Assembly: GCF_002154555.1 (NCBI RefSeq) | Contig: NZ_MUNF01000138.1 | Span: 1 to 39,354, forward strand | Direction: 5' to 3' | DNA length: 39,354 nucleotides | Origin: Streptomyces murinus | GTDB taxonomy: Bacteria > Actinomycetota > Actinomycetes > Streptomycetales > Streptomycetaceae | Shown here: positions 1-8,495 of the stretch, piece after piece | How the letters are laid out: every line of letters begins with the position of its first letter | Position numbering within the stretch: the stretch's first letter is position 1 | Notes under the pieces: generated by a model | Databases searched by the model: none | The model's input: only the letters and a program-made list of their open reading frames with translations | Told to the model about the DNA's origin: nothing | Made by a program: the position numbers and the translations under genes

Positions 1-51
1 GATTCCCGGGCCCCGGCCCGGTGGCCTTCACCGAGCCGGGGCACAGAGTGA

Positions 52-1704
52 TCAGTCGGTCGTCAGCAGGCGTCGTACGACATAACCGGCGGAGTCCACA
101 CCGGAGGTGCCGCCCTCGACGAGGGCCGCGACCGCGATGTGCGCGTTGTAGGCGGTCAGCCAGCCGTTGGTGTGGTCGCCCTCCTCGGCGGTGCCCGTCT
201 TGGCGCCGACACCGGCGAGGCCGCTGAGCCGCGGTGCGGCGGTGCCACCGGTGGCGGTCGCGCGCATCATCGACTGGAGATAGCCCGCGGTGCGGGGCGT
301 GATGGGCCGCGGCGCGCTCGTCTGCGGCTGCCCCGGCAGGATGATGGGCTGCCGGAAGCCGCCGCCCCGCACGGTGGCCGCCACGGACGCCATGAACAGC
401 GGTGTGGCGGTGACCTTGCCCTGCCCGATGAACTGGGCCGCCTGGTCGCTGCCCTGGGCGTCCACCGGAATGCTCGGGTCGGAGGTGGCGACCCCGCCGC
501 CGATGGACCAGCTGCCCATGCCGAAGACGTTCACGGCCTCGTCGTGCAGGGCGGAGGCGTCACCGTCGTGCACGAGGTAGTGGAAGCCGTCCTTGATGAA
601 GGAGGTGTTGCACGAGACGGCGAAGGCCTGCGCGATATTCGACCCCGGATTCGCCTTCACGCCGGGGTCGTTGTGGAACGACTGGCTGTTGGCCGTCAGG
701 GAGTCGGTGCACGGCGCCGGACTCGCCGGGGTCAGGCCGGCCTTGTCGAACAGGGCCGCCGACGTGATGATCTTCATGGTGGAGCCGGGGGACTTGATGC
801 CGTTGATGGCGATGTCCCCGTCCGCGCCCGTGTGCGCGACCGCCAGGATGTGTCCGTTGCTCCAGTCGACGGCCACCGAACCGGCGGGCCTGCCCCCGAG
901 ATGCGGGTCCTTCACCGCCTGCTCGGCCGCCGACTGGAGCCGCGCGTCGATCGTCGTCCTGATGACCGGCGCGGTGCCCTTCTTGAACGTCTTCAGCGTC
1001 TTCACACCGGCCCCGTCGGAGTCCACGACGGCCACGCCGGTGCCGGCACGGCCGCCGGTGGCCTCGCCGTGCTGCCGGATCGTCGCCGCGATGTCCCGCA
1101 GCGAGTCGAACCCCGTCAGATCCGTCTTGCCGTCACTGGCCACCACCTTCGCGTCGCTCGAACCCGCGGGCAGCGTGCCCGCGGTCAGCGACTGGTCGTC
1201 CCCGAGACCCGGGTACAGCACCGAGTTGTTCCAGTGCACCGCCGTCGCGCCGTTGTCGCTCTTGCGCACGGCCACCGCACTCGGATAGCTCCAACTGCCG
1301 CCCGCCACCTGCGCGGTGACGGTGAAGGTGACCTTCGTCGCCCCCGGGGTCACATTCGACGGACCGGCCGGGAGAACGTTGTCGAACGTCACCTTCACCA
1401 GGTGCAGCCCGTCCTTGTACTGCCGCAGGGCCACGGCGGCCGCGTCCGGCTCGTCGGTCTCGGCGGCCGCACCGCCGACGTTCTGCCCGGACCAGTGGTC
1501 CAGGAAGGCCCGGGCCGACTTCACCGCCTCGGTTCCGGAGGGCGGCGTGGTCGAGGCCGCCGACGGGTCGAATCCCGTGTCCTGCGCCCGGTCCCCGGCC
1601 GTACCGCCGGTCAGCCCGTGCAGGAGGTTGTAGGTGCCTATTCCCCCCAGAACGAGCAGCGCGGTGGACGTACCGGCAATGCCGATCTTCACAGCTCTGT
1701 TCAT
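52..1704 (-). CDS. Penicillin-binding transpeptidase with NTF2-like N-terminal domain
   Basis: This is a 550-aa membrane-anchored D,D-transpeptidase that would cross-link peptidoglycan outside the membrane. A signal-anchor helix spans about residues 7-27. An NTF2-like (MecA_N) domain follows at about 60-165 and a transpeptidase domain at about 250-550. All three penicilloyl-serine motifs are visible: S308-T-M-K311, S364-C-N366 and K502-T-G. The family is the small Streptomyces PBP2-like group with no transglycosylase domain. There is no clear Shine-Dalgarno before the ATG, but a possible -10 (TACGAT, 1717-1712) ends 7 nt before it, so the mRNA may be leaderless. It is divergent from the phosphatase gene at 1884. 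The sequence cannot show whether it is beta-lactam resistant. Confidence 0.93.
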   Translation of the reverse strand: MNRAVKIGIAGTSTALLVLGGIGTYNLLHGLTGGTAGDRAQDTGFDPSAASTTPPSGTEAVKSARAFLDHWSGQNVGGAAAETDEPDAAAVALRQYKDGLHLVKVTFDNVLPAGPSNVTPGATKVTFTVTAQVAGGSWSYPSAVAVRKSDNGATAVHWNNSVLYPGLGDDQSLTAGTLPAGSSDAKVVASDGKTDLTGFDSLRDIAATIRQHGEATGGRAGTGVAVVDSDGAGVKTLKTFKKGTAPVIRTTIDARLQSAAEQAVKDPHLGGRPAGSVAVDWSNGHILAVAHTGADGDIAINGIKSPGSTMKIITSAALFDKAGLTPASPAPCTDSLTANSQSFHNDPGVKANPGSNIAQAFAVSCNTSFIKDGFHYLVHDGDASALHDEAVNVFGMGSWSIGGGVATSDPSIPVDAQGSDQAAQFIGQGKVTATPLFMASVAATVRGGGFRQPIILPGQPQTSAPRPITPRTAGYLQSMMRATATGGTAAPRLSGLAGVGAKTGTAEEGDHTNGWLTAYNAHIAVAALVEGGTSGVDSAGYVVRRLLTTD

Positions 1705-1883
1705 GCGCCGGATCGTATGTACGTTCCATGAAGTGACGAGACGACTACGGCGAGATCGTTACCGGAATGTCAATACGGACCGCTCAAAAATCAGGCATGG
1801 AGGGACTCGCCGGCCCCGGCGGTGCCACTGTCCCCGGCCATCGGACGATTAAACCGGCCGATACTGGTGTAAAAGTGAGACTG

Positions 1884-4397
1884 ATGGAACCAGCGCGCAA
1901 GAGCGACACCGCAGCCACGTCCGTGGGGTCGGCGGACCTCTTCGACGCGTCCACGGACGCGGCCGCGGTGATCTCGCGGGACGGTGCGGTGGTGGGCTGG
2001 ACCCGCGGTGCCGAGGCACTGCTCGGCTACTCCGCGCCGGAGATGGTCGGCGCCTCCGCCGGGCGCCTGCTCGCCGAGCCCGAGGCCCCCGCCCGGGTCG
2101 GCGGCATCGCGGACCGCTGCCGCGCCGGAAACGGCTGGAGCGGCATGATCCGGGTGCGGCACCGCGACGGCCGTCCGCTCGATGTCCTGCTGCGGGTCTC
2201 GGCCGCCTTCCGTATGGACGGCCGGGAGTGCTTCCTGCTGTCGGCGCGCGAGGAGCGCGGGCGGTGGACCATGGCCCAGTCCGTCCTCGACGGATTCCTG
2301 GCCCGCTCCCCGGTCGGCATGGCCGTCCTGGACCGCGATCTGCGCTACGTATGGGTGAACGGCACCCTGGAACAGCTCGGCGGGGTACCCCAGGAGGAGC
2401 GGCTCGGCCGGCGCCTGAGCGAACTGCTGCCGGGGTTGCAGGGCGAGGCCCTGGAAAAGCTGATGCGCAAGGTGCTGGCCACCGGCGTGCCCGTCACCGA
2501 CTACGAGTACGACGGCTGGAGCTGGGCCGACCCGCACCGCAGACACGCCTACTCGGCGTCGTTCTTCCCCCTGGTGGACACCGACGACACCGTCACCGGC
2601 ATCTGCTACATGGTCCTGGACGTCACCGAACGCTGGGCCGCCCGCCGGATCCTGTCCATGGTCAACGAGGCCGGCACCAGCATCGGCACCACCCTGGACG
2701 TGCTGCGCACGGCCGAGGAACTGGCCGACTTCGCCGTCCCGCGCTTCGCCGACTTCGTGGTCGTGGACCTGCTCGAACCGGTGCTCGGCAGCGAGACCCA
2801 TGAGGCGCTGCTCGACGACGCCGGATCAGCGCCCGCCCAGCCCGCGCTGCGCCGCGCCGCCGTGCGCTCGGTGCGCGAGGGCTGCCCCGAGGCCGTCTAC
2901 CGGGTCGGCGACCGGGTCGGCTTCCTCGGCCCGCCGTACGACGCCAGGACGCTCATCAAGGGCGACCCGCTGTTCATCCCCGTCCTCGACGCGGACCAGG
3001 ACTCCTGGGCCGCCGCCGAGCCGCGGCGCCCCGACCGCATCCGCCGATTCGGCATCCACTCCCTGATCTCCGTCCCCATGCGGGCCCGCAACACCGCGCT
3101 CGGCCTCGCCACCTTCGCCCGTACGACCAACCCGGCGCCCTTCGGCTCCGACGACGTGCTGCTGGCCCGGGAACTGGTGGCCAGGGCGGCGGTCTGCCTG
3201 GACAACGCCCGCCGCTACACCAGGGAGCACACGGCCGCCCTCGCCCTCCAGCGCAGCCTGCTGCCCCCGGCCCTGACCGGCGGCACCGCGCTGGACGTGG
3301 CCTCCTCCTACCTCCCGGCCGACTCGGCGGGCGGCGTCGGCGGCGACTGGTTCGATGTGATCCCGCTGTCCGGGGCGCGGGTCGGGCTCGTCGTCGGCGA
3401 TGTGGTGGGACACGGCATCAGCGCCGCCGCGAGCATGGGACGGCTGCGCACCGCCGTACAGACCCTCGCCGACATGGAGCTGCCCCCGGACGAGCTCCTC
3501 GCCCACCTGGACGACCTCGTGCTGCGGCTGGGCGGCGAGGAGTCCTTCTCCGGCGCCGACGCCCGGGGCACGGCCGCCTTCACCGGCGCGACCTGCCTCT
3601 ACGCCGTGTACGACCCCGTCACCCGGCGGTGCACCATGGCCCGCGCCGGCCACCCGCCGCCCGTCGTCGTGCCCCCGGACGGGCCCGCCTACTTCCCGGA
3701 GATCCCCGCGGGCCCCCCGCTGGGCCTGGGCGGCATGGCGTTCGAGGCCACCGAGATCGAGCTGGCCGAGCACAGCCTGTTCGGCCTGTTCACCAACGGC
3801 CTCATCCAGGCTTGCGACGACGTCGAGCGCGGTATGGCCCGGCTCGCCGAGGCCCTCGCCCGTCCCGAGCCGGACCTCGAAAAGCTGTGCGGCACCGCCG
3901 TACGCGACCTGATCCCCGGGCCGCAGCCCGACGACATCGCGCTGCTGCTGACCCGCACCCATGCCCTTGGCGCCGACCACGCCGTCTCCTGGGACGTCCC
4001 GGACGACCCCGCAGCCGTCGGCGAGATCCGCGCCCTGGCCGCCCGCCAGGTCACCGAATGGGGCCTCGGGGAGCTGGCCATGACGACGGAACTCCTGGTC
4101 AGCGAGCTGGTCACCAACGCGATCCGCTACGCCGCCCCGCCGATCCGGGTACGGCTGCTCCGCGACTCCCGGCTGACCTGCGAGGTCGCCGACGCCAGCA
4201 GCACCGCGCCTCGCCTCAGGCACGCCCGCAGCACCGACGAGGGCGGCCGCGGACTGTTCCTCGTCGCCCAGATGTCGCTGCGCTGGGGAGCCCGCTACAC
4301 CGGCGAGGGAAAGATCATCTGGGCCGAGCAGAAGATCCCCGCCGAGCAGCGGGCCTCCGCCGAGTACCGGATCCCCGACGAGCGGGAGACTCCCTAG
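1884..4397 (+). CDS. PAS-PAS-GAF-SpoIIE phosphatase-HATPase multidomain regulator
   Basis: With the ATG at 1884 the product is 837 aa; GTG at 1875 and ATG at 1797 are alternative in-frame starts and the SD signals are weak. The order is PAS (about 15-110), PAS (about 130-250), GAF (about 260-430), PP2C/SpoIIE phosphatase (about 435-650) and RsbW-like HATPase (about 680-800). The phosphatase has GGDWFD and GDVVGHG motifs and a late PDD. The kinase-like part has ELVTNAIRY and EGGRGLFL boxes. Such proteins are thought to act on anti-sigma antagonists, both phosphorylating and dephosphorylating them in response to a sensed ligand. One oddity is that the usual T-D-G metal-site motif reads T-N-G near 3792. 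The next gene is a convergent SpoIIE phosphatase that keeps T-D-G. Confidence 0.92.
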   Translation: MEPARKSDTAATSVGSADLFDASTDAAAVISRDGAVVGWTRGAEALLGYSAPEMVGASAGRLLAEPEAPARVGGIADRCRAGNGWSGMIRVRHRDGRPLDVLLRVSAAFRMDGRECFLLSAREERGRWTMAQSVLDGFLARSPVGMAVLDRDLRYVWVNGTLEQLGGVPQEERLGRRLSELLPGLQGEALEKLMRKVLATGVPVTDYEYDGWSWADPHRRHAYSASFFPLVDTDDTVTGICYMVLDVTERWAARRILSMVNEAGTSIGTTLDVLRTAEELADFAVPRFADFVVVDLLEPVLGSETHEALLDDAGSAPAQPALRRAAVRSVREGCPEAVYRVGDRVGFLGPPYDARTLIKGDPLFIPVLDADQDSWAAAEPRRPDRIRRFGIHSLISVPMRARNTALGLATFARTTNPAPFGSDDVLLARELVARAAVCLDNARRYTREHTAALALQRSLLPPALTGGTALDVASSYLPADSAGGVGGDWFDVIPLSGARVGLVVGDVVGHGISAAASMGRLRTAVQTLADMELPPDELLAHLDDLVLRLGGEESFSGADARGTAAFTGATCLYAVYDPVTRRCTMARAGHPPPVVVPPDGPAYFPEIPAGPPLGLGGMAFEATEIELAEHSLFGLFTNGLIQACDDVERGMARLAEALARPEPDLEKLCGTAVRDLIPGPQPDDIALLLTRTHALGADHAVSWDVPDDPAAVGEIRALAARQVTEWGLGELAMTTELLVSELVTNAIRYAAPPIRVRLLRDSRLTCEVADASSTAPRLRHARSTDEGGRGLFLVAQMSLRWGARYTGEGKIIWAEQKIPAEQRASAEYRIPDERETP

Positions 4398-4416
4398 GAG
4401 ACGGATGGCGGCTCGG

Positions 4417-5592
4417 CTAGGACGTGTGCGGCTTGTCCACGGCGCGGATCCCGTCGTCGGCGAGCAGACACGCCGCGAGGGCCGCCGTGTCGTCCTGGAG
4501 GTTGTCGCCGCTGTACTCCAGCAGATCGTGGTGCAGCCGCTCCAGCAGCTCGTGCGGGGGCAGCGGGCCGAAGGAGCGCAGGCGCTGCGCCAGGGGGTAG
4601 AAGGTGCCGGACGCGTCCCGGGTCTCGGTGACGCCGTCCGTGTACAGCAGCAGCTGCTCACCGGGCTCGAAGGGGTAGCTGTCGACATGGTGCGGGTCCG
4701 GCAGCAGCACACCGAGGTTCAGCGGGGGGCCCGAGCACCCGTTGTCCAGCTCCCGCACCTCGTCGGCGCGGATCAGCAGCGGCGGCGGATGACCGCAGTT
4801 GACGACCCGGATGACCCTCCCGTCGGCCGGGATCTCGGCGAAGATCGCGGTCACGAACCGCTCGCCGATCTCGCTGCCGCCCAGGTGCTCGGCCCGGCGC
4901 GTCATGCTGCGCTCCATGCGCAGGGCCAGGGCGGCGAGATCGGGCTCGTCGTGCGCGGCCTCGCGGAACGCGCCGAGCAGCGCCGCGGCCGTCTCCACCG
5001 CGAGCAGTCCCTTGCCGCGCACATCGCCGATGAGCAGCCGTACCCCGAACGCGGTGGGCACGGCCTCGTAGAGGTCGCCGCCGATGCGTGCCTCCGCGGC
5101 CGCGGACAGATAGAGGCTCTCCAGGCGCAGATTGCCGATCCGCTGCGGAAGCGGCCGCAGCAGCACGCGCTGCGCGATATCGGCCACGAACCGTACGTCG
5201 GCCAGGGTGCGTTCACGGCGGATGCGGTGCGCGGCGAGGATCGTGCCGAGCGCGCCGACCAGGGCCGTGCACACGTAGTCGGCGACGTAGTGGCGGTCCC
5301 ACAGATAGCCGACCGGGCGGCCCGCGCAGCACGGCGTGCCGGCCAGGACCGCCTCCATACCGACCGCGAAGACCGTGGCGCCCGCGACGGCGTACGGTCC
5401 GTGCGCGAACGCGGTCACCAGCGGCAGGGCGACCAGCAGAAAGCTCACGGGCCAGTCGACGGGCGTGATCGGTTCGAGGATCAGTACGCCCGCGACGTAG
5501 AACACCGGGAGCCAGCGCATCCAGCCCGGAGGCGCCGGCGCTCCGGTGCGCGTGGCGGCACCGACCTCCGGCTGGCGGCGTGGACTTCGCAC
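4417..5592 (-). CDS. Membrane-bound PP2C/SpoIIE-family serine phosphatase
   Basis: This 391-aa protein has an N-terminal membrane part with about three hydrophobic helices (roughly residues 25-100), a short linker, and a PP2C-type SpoIIE domain from about 150 to 380. The metal-binding motifs are GGDLYEAV, GDVRGKGL, YTDGVTE and QDDTA, so the site looks intact. It would dephosphorylate an anti-sigma-antagonist protein at the membrane. The GTG start at 5592 is chosen because GACAGGAG sits just upstream. It faces the larger PAS/GAF phosphatase tail to tail with 19 bp between them. The actual partner protein is not encoded nearby. Confidence 0.92.
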   Translation of the reverse strand: MRSPRRQPEVGAATRTGAPAPPGWMRWLPVFYVAGVLILEPITPVDWPVSFLLVALPLVTAFAHGPYAVAGATVFAVGMEAVLAGTPCCAGRPVGYLWDRHYVADYVCTALVGALGTILAAHRIRRERTLADVRFVADIAQRVLLRPLPQRIGNLRLESLYLSAAAEARIGGDLYEAVPTAFGVRLLIGDVRGKGLLAVETAAALLGAFREAAHDEPDLAALALRMERSMTRRAEHLGGSEIGERFVTAIFAEIPADGRVIRVVNCGHPPPLLIRADEVRELDNGCSGPPLNLGVLLPDPHHVDSYPFEPGEQLLLYTDGVTETRDASGTFYPLAQRLRSFGPLPPHELLERLHHDLLEYSGDNLQDDTAALAACLLADDGIRAVDKPHTS

Positions 5593-5743
5593 ACGGGACT
5601 CCTGTCACACGGGCTGGACAAGGATCCAGCCTGGTGCGCGGGTCCGCGCCGCACCGGTCATTGCTCCACTCAGCGGCATGTTCCGGTCCCCGGGGGCCGG
5701 CGGACCGGTCCGGGGGACCGGGACGCCCGGCCGGGGGACCGGT

Positions 5744-5899
5744 TCACCAGTAGTGCCGGCGGCCGGCGACCGCGTGTCCCATCGATCCGAGGATCCACAG
5801 CACCGCGCCGACCACGAGAAGGATGATCCCGATGGTCCACAGAATGGATATCCCGGTGAGGAATCCGACGATGAGCAAGATGATGCCGAGGGCGATCAT
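5744..5899 (-). CDS. Small hydrophobic membrane protein (DUF6131-like)
   Basis: A 51-aa protein whose first 38 residues are almost all hydrophobic, forming two short helices (MIALGIILLIVGFLTGIS, then a second run ending VLWILG), with a short basic tail rich in G, H and R. The ATG is preceded by a full AGGAGG at ideal spacing, which strongly supports translation. The composition and repeated GIILLIVG pattern match the tiny actinobacterial membrane proteins grouped as DUF6131. Their role is unknown, though many are stress-induced. It stands alone between the phosphatase and the TetR gene. Confidence 0.8.
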   Translation of the reverse strand: MIALGIILLIVGFLTGISILWTIGIILLVVGAVLWILGSMGHAVAGRRHYW

Positions 5900-6047
5900 G
5901 GCCCGCCTCCTGTCGACGAACGTTCCTGGTAGTCGGGTGCCCCGAAGTACGCCGAGTCATCATCCGGGACGCGAAAATCTGACCGGGTACGTCCGGCGGA
6001 GCCGCTGCGGACACTTCCGGCGTGACCGCCCCCGCTCGCGCCGCGGC

Positions 6048-6626
6048 TCAGCCCTCGGGCGCGCCCCGGCGCAGTCCGTCCATCACCAGGTCCAGGAGCC
6101 GGGTGGCGCGCGGCCGCCAGTCCTCGCGGGGGTCGAGCTGCCACAGGCCGGCGATGGCCAGCAGGAAGTCGTCCGCGGTGACGCCGGGCCGGATGGTGCC
6201 GGCCTCCTCGTTGGCCCGCAGCAGGAGCGCGGCCGCGTCGGTCACCGGGGTGTGCGCGGGCTTGGCCGGGCCGCCCGGCGCGCCGGTGACCTGCCGGATC
6301 GCGCCGGCCAGACCGGCCTTGGTCATGGCGAACTCGGAGAGCCGGTCCATCCAGGCGCGCAGGGCCTGCGCGGGTGGCCGGGTGTCCAGCAACTGGGCCG
6401 CGCTGTCCGCGACATGCCCCATCTCATGGCGGTAGATCTCCAGGACCAGCGCCTCGCGGTTGGGGAAGTTGCGGTAGAACGTCCCCTGCCCGACGCCCGC
6501 CTTGCGGGCGATGGCGCTCAGCGGGACGTCCGGGCAGCGCGACAGCTCGGCGAGGGCCACCTCCAGGATGCGTTCGCGGTTGCGCTGCGCGTCCGAGCGC
6601 CGTGGTGAGTCCTTCATGTGTGGCAC
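6048..6626 (-). CDS. TetR-family transcriptional repressor of the adjacent Mo-oxidoreductase operon
   Basis: This 192-aa protein has an N-terminal TetR DNA-binding domain (about 12-60), with the recognition region VPLSAIARKAGVGQGTFYRNF, followed by a helical ligand domain ending in the usual TetR_C segment. GTG at 6626 is preferred because GGGGAGGA lies 4-5 nt upstream; ATG at 6617 is the alternative. It is transcribed away from the oxidoreductase operon starting at 6934. Two palindromes lie between the genes at 6671-6713. By family precedent it represses itself and that operon until a small ligand, perhaps an aldehyde or aromatic compound, releases it. The ligand is not deducible. Confidence 0.9.
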   Translation of the reverse strand: MPHMKDSPRRSDAQRNRERILEVALAELSRCPDVPLSAIARKAGVGQGTFYRNFPNREALVLEIYRHEMGHVADSAAQLLDTRPPAQALRAWMDRLSEFAMTKAGLAGAIRQVTGAPGGPAKPAHTPVTDAAALLLRANEEAGTIRPGVTADDFLLAIAGLWQLDPREDWRPRATRLLDLVMDGLRRGAPEG

Positions 6627-6670
6627 TCGTCCTCCCCGAGGGTCGTGGCCGAACCTCGCCCTTGCTAAGC

Positions 6671-6713
6671 GGACAGGTGTCCGTTACGTTTCTGAAGTAA
6701 CGGACAGTTGTCC
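6671..6713. promoter_or_regulatory. Paired TetR-type operator between the repressor and the oxidoreductase operon
   Basis: Two near-identical palindromes, GGACAGGTGTCC (6671-6682) and GGACAGTTGTCC (6702-6713), are spaced 31 bp centre to centre. They form the ends of a larger inverted repeat, since TCCGTTAC at 6680-6687 is mirrored by GTAACGGA at 6697-6704. This is the normal layout of a TetR dimer-pair operator, and it overlaps the probable promoter of the repressor. Confidence 0.8.
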
Positions 6714-6933
6714 GGTTGACTCCACGATAGCCGCGGAACCGCCACTGCGGCAGCCATCAGGTTGCCGCACCCCCCTCACGGCGGTCCGCACCGGCCCCGG
6801 CACGGCGGTCCGTACCGCCTCCACATCATCGCTCCGCACACCGACGGCTCGATACAAAACGGCTCGGCATACACGGTTCGGCATACAACGGCTCTGCACA
6901 CCCTGTGTTTCTGGAAACGCGAAAGAAGCTGCC

Positions 6934-7506
6934 ATGGCCTCCCCGACGTCCAGTGTCATCACCCTGCACATCAACGGCGAGAAGTTCACACTGCCCGTCG
7001 ACCACCGCACCACCCTGCTCGACGCACTGCGTGAACGACTCACCCTGACCGGCACCAAGAAAGGCTGTGATCAAGGGCAATGCGGGGCCTGCACCGTCCT
7101 GTTGGACGGGCGCAGGGCGGTCGCCTGTCTGCAACTGGCGGTGGCGGCCGAGGGGCGGGAGATCACCACGATCGAAGGCGTCGCCGAGGGGGACCGGCTG
7201 CACCCCGTGCAGCAGGCGTTCCTCGAACTCGACGGCTACCAGTGCGGTTACTGCACCCCGGGGCAGATCTGTTCGGCGATCGGGGTGCTCAGGGAACACG
7301 CGGAGGGCCTGCCGAGCGCCGTCACCGACGACATCCGGCCGGAGGCAGGACCGCCCCCGCTGACGCCTGCGGAGATCCGGGAGCGCATGAGCGGCAACCT
7401 GTGCCGGTGCGGTGCCTACGTCGCCATCGTCGAGGCGGTGGCCAGGGCGGCGGCGGACGGCGAACGCACGGCTGCCGTGACCGAGTCCGAGGAGGCCGTG
7501 GCATGA
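6934..7506 (+). CDS. [2Fe-2S] iron-sulfur subunit of a molybdenum hydroxylase (PaoA/XdhA type)
   Basis: This 190-aa subunit carries two [2Fe-2S] clusters that pass electrons from the molybdenum site to FAD. The plant-ferredoxin-like cluster uses C45, C50, C53 and C65; the second, helical cluster uses C104, C107, C157 and C159. The ATG at 6934 gives the family start and has a weak GAAAGAAG upstream. Further in-frame codons extend upstream but look non-coding. E. coli PaoA has a Tat signal; this protein has none, so the enzyme is probably cytoplasmic. It is the first gene of a four-gene operon and overlaps the next by ATGA. Confidence 0.93.
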   Translation: MASPTSSVITLHINGEKFTLPVDHRTTLLDALRERLTLTGTKKGCDQGQCGACTVLLDGRRAVACLQLAVAAEGREITTIEGVAEGDRLHPVQQAFLELDGYQCGYCTPGQICSAIGVLREHAEGLPSAVTDDIRPEAGPPPLTPAEIRERMSGNLCRCGAYVAIVEAVARAAADGERTAAVTESEEAVA

Positions 7507-8495
7507 GGGAGTTCGACTACCGGCGGGCCGGCGATGTCGCGGGCGCTATCGCCCTGCTCGGCGCCGACCCGGACACCCGCTACCTCGGTGGCGGCACCAA
7601 CCTCGTGGACCTGATGAAGACCGGTGTCGAACGCCCCACCCGGCTGATCGACATCCGTGAACTCCCGCTGGACCGGGTCGAGTCGACGCGGGACGGCGGT
7701 CTGCGCATCGGCGCCACCGTCACCAACGCCGACCTCGCCGCCCACCCCGAGGTCCGCCGCCGCTACCCGGCGCTTGCCCAGGCCGTGCTGGCCGGTGCCT
7801 CCGGACAGCTGCGCAACATGGCCACCGTCGGCGGGAATCTGCTCCAGCGCACCCGCTGCGGCTACTTCGCCGATGTCACCCAGCCCTGCAACAAGCGGAT
7901 CCCGGGCAGTGGTTGCCCCGCCGTCGAGGGTGAGCACCACAATCACGCGATCCTCGGCGCCTCCGAGCACTGCGTGGCCGTACACCCCTCGGACATGGCC
8001 GTCCCGCTCACCGCCTTCGACGCCGTCGTCCACTACGAAACCGCCGACGGGCCGGGCGAGTTGCCGCTCACCGAGTTCTATCTGCCGGTCGGCGGGACCC
8101 CGCATCTGGAGACCGCACTGCCGGCCGGCGCGCTGATCACCGGTGTCGTCCTGCCGCCCGCGCCGGTCGCCGCCCGCTCCCGCTACCGCAAGGTCCGCGA
8201 GCGCGCCTCGTACGCGTTCGCCATCGGCTCCCTCGCGGCCGCGCTCGACATCAGGGACGGCGTCGTGCGCGAGGCGCGCCTCGCCCTCGGCGCGGTCGCC
8301 TCCCGGCCCTGGCGGGCCCGGGCCGCCGAAGAGGTGCTGACCGGGGCGCCTGCCGTACCCGAGACCTACGCCGCCGCGGCCGAGGTCGAACTGGCCGCCG
8401 CCCGGCCGCTGCCGCACAACGGATACAAGGTGACCCTGATGCGCAACCTCGTCGTGGCCGTACTCACCGAACTCGCCGAGGAGGCCGCCCGATGA
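7503..8495 (+). CDS. FAD subunit of the molybdenum hydroxylase, with a predicted extra [4Fe-4S] site (PaoB type)
   Basis: This 330-aa protein has the FAD_binding_5 fold with GGGTNL at 29-34 and GNLLQRTRC around residue 111, and a C-terminal CO dehydrogenase flavoprotein domain from about 220. Between them is an insertion with C119, C129, C138 and C157. That spacing is typical of E. coli PaoB (YagS) and 4-hydroxybenzoyl-CoA-reductase-like flavoproteins, which bind a [4Fe-4S] cluster there; ordinary xanthine dehydrogenase flavoproteins lack it. Both ends overlap neighbours by ATGA (7503-7506 and 8492-8495), so translation is coupled. Confidence 0.93.
   Translation: MREFDYRRAGDVAGAIALLGADPDTRYLGGGTNLVDLMKTGVERPTRLIDIRELPLDRVESTRDGGLRIGATVTNADLAAHPEVRRRYPALAQAVLAGASGQLRNMATVGGNLLQRTRCGYFADVTQPCNKRIPGSGCPAVEGEHHNHAILGASEHCVAVHPSDMAVPLTAFDAVVHYETADGPGELPLTEFYLPVGGTPHLETALPAGALITGVVLPPAPVAARSRYRKVRERASYAFAIGSLAAALDIRDGVVREARLALGAVASRPWRARAAEEVLTGAPAVPETYAAAAEVELAAARPLPHNGYKVTLMRNLVVAVLTELAEEAAR

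Noticed and set aside
2826..4712. Long minus-strand reading frame opposite the phosphatase-HATPase gene
   Set aside because: It runs across two well-supported genes and the translation is Arg/Gly-rich without known features.
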